Translations under genes and position numbers: made by a program | Notes under the pieces: model-generated | Told to the model about the DNA's origin: nothing | The model's database searches: none | Seen by the model: the letters and a program-made list of their open reading frames with translations, nothing else | In this document: positions 59,244-64,000 of the stretch, piece by piece | Numbering within the stretch: the first letter of the stretch is position 1 | Layout: the number at the start of each line of letters is the position of its first letter | Source of the DNA: Collinsella sp. | GTDB lineage: Bacteria > Actinomycetota > Coriobacteriia > Coriobacteriales > Coriobacteriaceae | DNA length: 64,000 nucleotides | Direction of reading: 5' to 3' | NCBI GenBank assembly: GCA_019414515.1 | Contig: DXLX01000028.1 | Span: 1-64,000 of the forward strand

Positions 59244-61589
59244 CTACGATCGACCCCGTAAAAACTCAAGGGAAACCAGCGCAATGTCATCGTCCAGCGC
59301 CGACTCGGTAAAGCGGTCAAGCTCTCCCAAGACCTTACCGCAGATTCCCGATACACCCTCACCCGAGACAGAGAGCAAAAGGTCACGAAGGCGCTGCTCG
59401 CCAAAGAAAGCACCCGAGCGATCACGTGCTTCGATTGCTCCGTCGGTATACATGAATAGCATGTCACCAGGAGCGAACGTAAACACGCCTGTCTCGTACA
59501 CCATGCTCTCAAAGGCACCGATCACGCCCGATTGGCACCCAAGGAGCTCCACTTCTCCCCCTCGGGTTTCTCCGCCGCCAAGCGGCGTCGACGACGGTCT
59601 AATGACCATAGTGGGAGGATGTCCCGCAGAGCAGTAGGTAGCGCGACCCGCTTTAAGATCAATCTTGGCGATAAACGCCGTCACGAACGTCTCGACCCTC
59701 GAAAAGCCCATGAGCATGCTATTGAGCGAGCGGGCCATACGGGCGGGCCCAGCACCCTCCCAGGCATAGGCCGTCAGCGCCGTCTTGACGAGCGCTGACA
59801 TCGACGCCGCCTCGATTCCTTTGCCGGATACATCGCCCAAAATCATAACGGCGCAATCGTCGGGAAGACGGACAAGAGTATAGAAGTCGCCGCCAACCAA
59901 CGCCGAATTCGTTGCCGAAAGGTATACCGAATCGGTCGCGATACCCGGAACGTCACCAAGCGAATTTCTCATGCCAATCTGGAGGGTCTGAGCGATATGG
60001 CGCTCCTCGCGCTTTTGAGATTCGCCCTCGTAGATCAGTTCAAAGTCATGCGCCAAGTGCACCAAGTAGTCATATTCAAGGTCATCAATCGGCTCTTGAC
60101 TACCGTCACGAAGCAGAAGCGCGCGCGTCGTCGGGCCTTTCGCAACAGAAGCAGGAACGATCGCGTCGTTGCTGTGTTTGCCATCACCCTCAGAGCGCGG
60201 GCGCCCCGCCTCGATGCCGGTGTCGACGTAGAGACCCTGGCAAGGCAGACCATGCGCCCTAAGCCAGCCTCCCATAGGCATCGATTCGTCAACGCGAGTT
60301 ATACGGACGTGTTTAAGATCCTCGGCACTCGTGCCGCCCAAAACAGACGCCTCAAAGCCATCAGAGCCAACCCCCAAACGTGCCGCTGGCGCCGTCGTGG
60401 AAAAGAAAAGTTTCTCGGGATCGTCCGGCAAAGCAACGCGACTGCCGCCTTCAAAATCTATGACATAGGAGCCCAGACTGGCGTCATACTCAACAGGGCA
60501 AAAATGACAGTTGAGCATATTGCAAATCTCGGACGATATAGCCTGGGTAGCCGCGGCGGAATCGTCTAGAAAGGTAAACAACTCATCACGTAAGACATTG
60601 AGCGAGCGGCCAAGCTCGGCCGTGCGACGAGAGCGAAGGCTCGATGCCATGCCGACCAGCTGGATAGACAGGTAATCGCAAATGACCTCGAGTACATTAA
60701 CGTCATAGGCGAGCGGTGCCTGAGGGCGCTTCCAACCAACTTCCAGCACGCCAAGGATCTGCGTACCGTAAAAAACGGGAAGACAGATCTCGCTGCGGTA
60801 CGGAGGCATATCCTGCACGCGCAACAGGTGCTTAGAACGATTGTCCAGGTCCATGAACATACCGGAGGCAGCCCTATCACCCTCAAGGTCCTGTTGAATC
60901 GACAAGCGACAGGCACGCGACTCGCGAAGAACATACGTCGGAATGCCAGCGCCATACGGCAAAAACTCGGGCAGGTAGCTGTCGTGCAGCTCCTTGGAGA
61001 CACCGCGAAGCTTAAAACCGCCGCTCTCAGAAAAATAGATAGCGGCACCCGAAGCATCGAGCGTTCCTACAAGCTGGTTCAAAACGATATCTAACAAACT
61101 GGGCAGCTCATCGGAGCCCACCGTGCTCATAATGACCGACAATGTACCCGAGAGACGCTTATTCGCCACTCTAAGCTCCGAAAGCGCACGCTTGAGCTGA
61201 CGGTCGTGCGAATACTGTTCTTCGATGCTATGGAGTGCCACCAGAACGCGCGGCGCACGGCGGCCAAAGATTCGAGGCGGCGTAACCGAGCCGGCACAAA
61301 CCAGGACGGGAATAAACGATCCGTCACTTAACTTGAGCATCAACTCGCTCTTTGTTCCATTGGTCTCAAAAGGAAGCCGATGCTCTGTCGCGCGTTCAAA
61401 AGCCGACGAGTACAAGAGGTCTTTAACGTCCCCGTTGATCACATCGGAACGCTCCTCGCACATCAAGTCGAGCAAGCGATTATTTACATGCAAAATGGTT
61501 CCGTCGAGCTCGCAGATAATGACAGCATCGCTCGTGATCTCGACCAATTGGGCAACGTCCGCCCACTCATTGCGCTCAAGCGTTTCCAT
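59244..61589 (-). CDS. PAS-GAF-PP2C (SpoIIE/RsbU-type) phosphatase
   Basis: The 781-residue protein has an N-terminal PAS domain (about 10-125), a GAF domain (about 165-320), a second sensor-like region (about 330-480), and a C-terminal SpoIIE-type PP2C domain with GGDFYTLVRLPDD, ILGDVSGKGIEAASM and FMYTDGAIEARD. It would dephosphorylate a STAS protein in response to a signal. GTGAGG lies 6 bases before the ATG. The STAS-kinase gene follows 81 bases downstream. Confidence 0.88.
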   Translation of the reverse strand: METLERNEWADVAQLVEITSDAVIICELDGTILHVNNRLLDLMCEERSDVINGDVKDLLYSSAFERATEHRLPFETNGTKSELMLKLSDGSFIPVLVCAGSVTPPRIFGRRAPRVLVALHSIEEQYSHDRQLKRALSELRVANKRLSGTLSVIMSTVGSDELPSLLDIVLNQLVGTLDASGAAIYFSESGGFKLRGVSKELHDSYLPEFLPYGAGIPTYVLRESRACRLSIQQDLEGDRAASGMFMDLDNRSKHLLRVQDMPPYRSEICLPVFYGTQILGVLEVGWKRPQAPLAYDVNVLEVICDYLSIQLVGMASSLRSRRTAELGRSLNVLRDELFTFLDDSAAATQAISSEICNMLNCHFCPVEYDASLGSYVIDFEGGSRVALPDDPEKLFFSTTAPAARLGVGSDGFEASVLGGTSAEDLKHVRITRVDESMPMGGWLRAHGLPCQGLYVDTGIEAGRPRSEGDGKHSNDAIVPASVAKGPTTRALLLRDGSQEPIDDLEYDYLVHLAHDFELIYEGESQKREERHIAQTLQIGMRNSLGDVPGIATDSVYLSATNSALVGGDFYTLVRLPDDCAVMILGDVSGKGIEAASMSALVKTALTAYAWEGAGPARMARSLNSMLMGFSRVETFVTAFIAKIDLKAGRATYCSAGHPPTMVIRPSSTPLGGGETRGGEVELLGCQSGVIGAFESMVYETGVFTFAPGDMLFMYTDGAIEARDRSGAFFGEQRLRDLLLSVSGEGVSGICGKVLGELDRFTESALDDDIALVSLEFLRGRS

Positions 61590-61619
61590 CGTGAACCTCA
61601 CCGTCTATCGGTAACAAAA

Positions 61620-61637
61620 AAGCCTCCGAAGAGGCTT
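61620..61637 (-). terminator. Terminator of tRNA-Leu
   Basis: AAGCCTC-4-GAGGCTT followed on the minus strand by TTTTTG. Confidence 0.85.
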
Positions 61638-61648
61638 CTCAAATGCGA

Positions 61649-61738
61649 TGGTGTCGGAGGCGGGACTTGAACCCGCATGACCAAAAAGCGGTCACTAGCA
61701 CCTCAAGCTAGCGCGTCTGCCAATTCCGCCACTCCGAC
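61649..61738 (-). tRNA. tRNA-Leu (GAG)
   Basis: The minus strand starts GTCGGAGTGGCGGAATTGG, has anticodon loop TTGAGGT, a long variable arm (TGACCGCTTTTTGGTCA), T-arm GGTTCAAGTCC and CCA encoded, length 90. Confidence 0.93.
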
Positions 61739-61795
61739 ATGCTATGTTGTTGATTCGCGGTTCGCTTTGTTGAACCCGCGCGTTTAACGAGGAAG

Positions 61796-61844
61796 ATAAT
61801 AACCTATGTTTCGAGAACTGCGCAAGCACTTTTTTGAAAAAAGT
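61796..61844 (-). promoter_or_regulatory. tRNA-Leu promoter with upstream T/A palindrome
   Basis: On the minus strand TTGCGC (61820-61825) and TATTAT (61796-61801) are spaced 18; ACTTTTTT-1-AAAAAAGT (61828-61844) ends 2 bases before the -35. Confidence 0.75.
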
Positions 61845-61882
61845 TTACGAATTTGTAAATGCGCAGGTAGACTGACCTGTTC

Positions 61883-62007
61883 GGGCAGGAATGAGGTTGC
61901 TTTCCAACGCGTCCTCGGGCATGCGGCATTATTTTGATCCGCGCTTCGCGCTACAAAATAATGCCGCCCCCTGCGGAATGCGTTGGAAAGCAACCTCATT
62001 CCTGCCC
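61883..62007. repeat. 125-base palindrome A
   Basis: Outer arms 61883-61910 and 61980-62007 pair perfectly over 28 bases; inner arms 61923-61936 and 61954-61967 pair over 14, all on one centre, with a GCGC-TTC-GCGC tip. Confidence 0.9.
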
Positions 62008-62097
62008 TAGGGGCACGTACTCCAGGCACCGTTCTCAAACATGTTTTGAGGGCTGATGCAAATTTAGTGGCTCTGCTTTGCCGAGCCCTTATATGGG

Positions 62098-62123
62098 GAG
62101 GCCGGAGCCAAGGCTCCGGCCTC
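62098..62123. repeat. 12-bp hairpin (palindrome B) with adjoining stem
   Basis: GAGGCCGGAGCC and its complement meet with a 2-base loop. Next to it ATTCCCT/AGGGAAT (62129-62135 with 62156-62162) forms a second stem. Confidence 0.8.
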
Positions 62124-62188
62124 ACACAATTCCCTATCAGATTAAGCGAGCGATCAGGGAATCGCACTCCCCTTGCCGAGTTAACGTA

Positions 62189-62315
62189 GGGCCCGCCCTG
62201 GTGTTACTTTTCAGAACACTCCGCAGGACGCAAGAAACCCCCGCCGCACGAAGTGCGCAGCGGGGGTTTCTTGCATGTCCGAGGACGTTCTGAAAAGTAA
62301 CAACAGGGCGGGCCC
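62189..62315. repeat. 127-base palindrome C
   Basis: Arms 62189-62217 and 62287-62315 pair over 29 bases with one mismatch; 62230-62243 and 62261-62274 pair over 14, with a CGCAC-GAA-GTGCG tip. The core may also end transcription of oppF. Confidence 0.9.
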
Positions 62316-62331
62316 GGACGAGAACAAACAA

Positions 62332-63360
62332 CTACAGGTCGATGTGCGATTCCTTGATCGGGAACGGCTCCGCGAAGTGACAGGCGCAGCAGTGACCCGG
62401 TGCAACTTCCTTAAACTCGGGGAGCTTCTCGGAGCAGATACCCTGCGCGATCGGGCAACGCGTATGGAAACGGCAGCCGGTCGGCGGATCCAGCGGCGAC
62501 GGCGGATCGCCAGCGAGGATGATGCGCTTGCGGGTCTTCTGGATATCAGGATCGGGAACCGGCACGGCAGACAGCAGCGACTGCGTGTACGGATGGTGAG
62601 GCTCGCTATAGAGCGTCTTCCAGTCCGAAACCTCGACCATCTTACCCAGATACATAACGGCAACGCGATCGGAGATGTGCTGTACGACGGACAGGTCGTG
62701 TGCGATAAACAGATACGCGGTACCGAACTTGTCCTGCAGTTCCTTGAGCAGGTTCAGAACCTGGGCCTGAATGGACACATCCAGAGCGGATACCGGCTCG
62801 TCACAGATAATCAGCTTGGGCTTCAGCGCAAAAGCGCGGGCAATACCGACACGCTGACGCTGGCCGCCCGAGAACTCATGCGGATAGCGGTTGATATGCT
62901 CGGGGTTCAGTCCAACGACGTCGAGAAGCTCACGGACGCGCTCAATGCGCTCCTCCTTGGTACCCACACCATGAATGGTCATGGGCTCGGAGACAATCTC
63001 ACCGATGGTCATACGAGGGTTGAGCGAAGCATAAGGATCCTGGAAGATAAACTGCATCTCACGACGCATGTCCTTGATCTCATGCTTGCTCATCTCGGCA
63101 ACATCTTTGCCCTGGAAGAACACCTTGCCGGCGGTCGGCTTGGTCAGACGCATGATAGTGCGGCCCGTGGTGGATTTACCGCAACCAGACTCGCCAACCA
63201 GACCAAAGGTCTCGCCAGGATAAATCTCAAAAGAGATGTCGTTTACAGCAGAGACGACGCGCTTGGAAAAACGCTTGGCGAACATGCCGGACTCTGCGGG
63301 AAACTCCTTGGAGAGGTGCTCGACCTTCAGCAGTGGAGTGCGCTCGTTATTGTCTGCCAT
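62332..63360 (-). CDS. oppF: Oligopeptide ABC transporter ATPase OppF
   Basis: The 342-residue ATPase has Walker A GESGCGKST, signature FSGGQRQRVGIARA, Walker B LIICDEPVSALD and the C-terminal OppF Cys cluster (CRFHTRCPIAQGICS... and CCACH) that may hold an iron-sulphur centre. It powers oligopeptide uptake with OppD. Spacing to oppD is one base, so both are in one operon. Confidence 0.92.
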   Translation of the reverse strand: MADNNERTPLLKVEHLSKEFPAESGMFAKRFSKRVVSAVNDISFEIYPGETFGLVGESGCGKSTTGRTIMRLTKPTAGKVFFQGKDVAEMSKHEIKDMRREMQFIFQDPYASLNPRMTIGEIVSEPMTIHGVGTKEERIERVRELLDVVGLNPEHINRYPHEFSGGQRQRVGIARAFALKPKLIICDEPVSALDVSIQAQVLNLLKELQDKFGTAYLFIAHDLSVVQHISDRVAVMYLGKMVEVSDWKTLYSEPHHPYTQSLLSAVPVPDPDIQKTRKRIILAGDPPSPLDPPTGCRFHTRCPIAQGICSEKLPEFKEVAPGHCCACHFAEPFPIKESHIDL

Positions 63361-64000
63361 TTACGCCTCGCCTCCCTTCTTGGAATCCTTGCGCGTACGG
63401 GACGTCTCAGGAGCGTTCTTGAGGAACTCGGGGTCACCGGAATAGTGGCACGCAGAATAGTGACCGGACTCGGTGACAACGCGCTCAGGGCGCTGCTTGC
63501 GGCACTTGTCCGTCGCGTAGGGGCAACGAGGAGAGAAGACGCAGCCCTCAGGCAGGTTCATGAGCGAAGGCGGGTTGCCGTGAATCGGCGTCAGCGGCTT
63601 CTTCTCTTCGATTGCCTGCTCCGGGATGGAGCGGATAAGACCCCAGGTGTAGGGGTGGCGGCTCTCGTAGAAGATTTCCTCAGCAGTACCGAACTCAACG
63701 GGGCGGCCGGCGTACATAACCATGATCTTATCGGCCATATCGGCGACAACACCCAGGTCATGGGTAATCATGATGATGGCGTTGCCGTTCTTCTCCTGCA
63801 TCTCCTGCATGAGCTCGATAATCTGAGCCTGGATGGTAACGTCCAGGGCAGTCGTGGGCTCGTCGGCAATCAGAATATCGGGATCGCAGGCAAGGGCCAT
63901 GGCAATCATGACTCGCTGACGCATACCGCCAGAGAACTGGTGCGGATACTCATTGACGCGCTTCTCGGGCTCGGGGATACCCACGAGGTCCAAAAGCTCG
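63361..64000 (-). CDS. oppD: Oligopeptide ABC transporter ATPase OppD, C-terminal part (runs off the right edge)
   Basis: The visible 213 residues carry the ABC signature [16 protein letters not shown], Walker [14 protein letters not shown], the IMITHDLGV switch and the C-terminal Opp Cys motif ([15 protein letters not shown]... and HYSACH). The Walker A and start are outside the window. It is upstream of oppF in the same operon; permease and binding-protein genes are probably beyond the edge. Confidence 0.9.
   Translation of the reverse strand, partial: ELLDLVGIPEPEKRVNEYPHQFSGGMRQRVMIAMALACDPDILIADEPTTALDVTIQAQIIELMQEMQEKNGNAIIMITHDLGVVADMADKIMVMYAGRPVEFGTAEEIFYESRHPYTWGLIRSIPEQAIEEKKPLTPIHGNPPSLMNLPEGCVFSPRCPYATDKCRKQRPERVVTESGHYSACHYSGDPEFLKNAPETSRTRKDSKKGGEA

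Overview
The window is a gene-dense, mostly GC-rich bacterial chromosome segment. Its gene content fits a Coriobacteriia host, most likely Collinsella or a close relative: fructosamine (frl) catabolism, a DUF3793-flavodoxin pair, anaerobic NrdD/NrdG, an Ig-like permease fusion, many small Cof-type phosphatases and no aerobic respiration genes. The genus is an inference from gene content and style, because no rRNA gene is present. The first ~1.9 kb is visibly AT-richer than the rest and looks horizontally acquired.

Layout. 1-2.1 kb: AT-rich unit read leftwards (DUF2087 protein, MFS exporter, start of a B12-binding radical SAM enzyme) plus a small orphan protein. 2.3-9.5 kb: two Collinsella-style hypothetical proteins, ettA, an sdpR-sdpI autoregulatory pair, tcdA and tatD. 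9.5-21 kb: a long leftward catabolic cluster controlled by a GntR/UTRA regulator, with a YfcC-type carrier, a YtcJ-type amidohydrolase, frlC-, frlB- and frlD-like genes, then after an internal hairpin a second frlD-like kinase, a second amidohydrolase, YjbQ, BtpA and an FGGY kinase. It looks like an expanded fructosamine (Amadori compound) pathway. 21-23 kb: two HAD phosphatases. 23.1-26 kb: a three-gene orphan locus with a hypothetical protein, a ClpP-like peptidase with an intact triad and a VirD4/TraG-like ATPase that lacks membrane segments. 26-32.6 kb: pgi, an alcohol-dehydrogenase remnant, an SOS-controlled Y-family polymerase with a YolD partner, a copper-type HMA protein with a CsoR-like operator, DUF3793 and flavodoxin. 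32.6-36 kb: a polar amino-acid ABC importer. 36-41 kb: nfo, an oxidoreductase between two 78-bp palindromic repeats, a ferredoxin-like aldo/keto reductase, a cyclase gene remnant and a secreted protein. 41-50 kb: metY with a leader and divergent LysR regulator, rnhA, oxidoreductase, acylphosphatase, a Fur-family regulator, UreE-like and SlyD-like proteins, dipeptidase and metalloprotease. 50-55 kb: folE-HD-folB and nrdG/nrdD, the latter behind tandem NrdR boxes. 55.6-61.8 kb: tRNA genes (Val, three identical Gly, Cys, Leu), an alpha-glucosidase and a partner-switching pair (STAS-kinase fusion and PP2C phosphatase). 61.8-62.3 kb: three consecutive large palindromes. 62.3-64 kb: oppF and the 3' part of oppD.

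The most noteworthy things are the ClpP/TM-less VirD4 locus, the expanded fructosamine operon, the Met/Cys-containing leader peptide before metY, the palindrome abutting each tRNA promoter, and several families of long intergenic palindromes and repeats. All functional calls come from reading motifs by eye; no database search was run.
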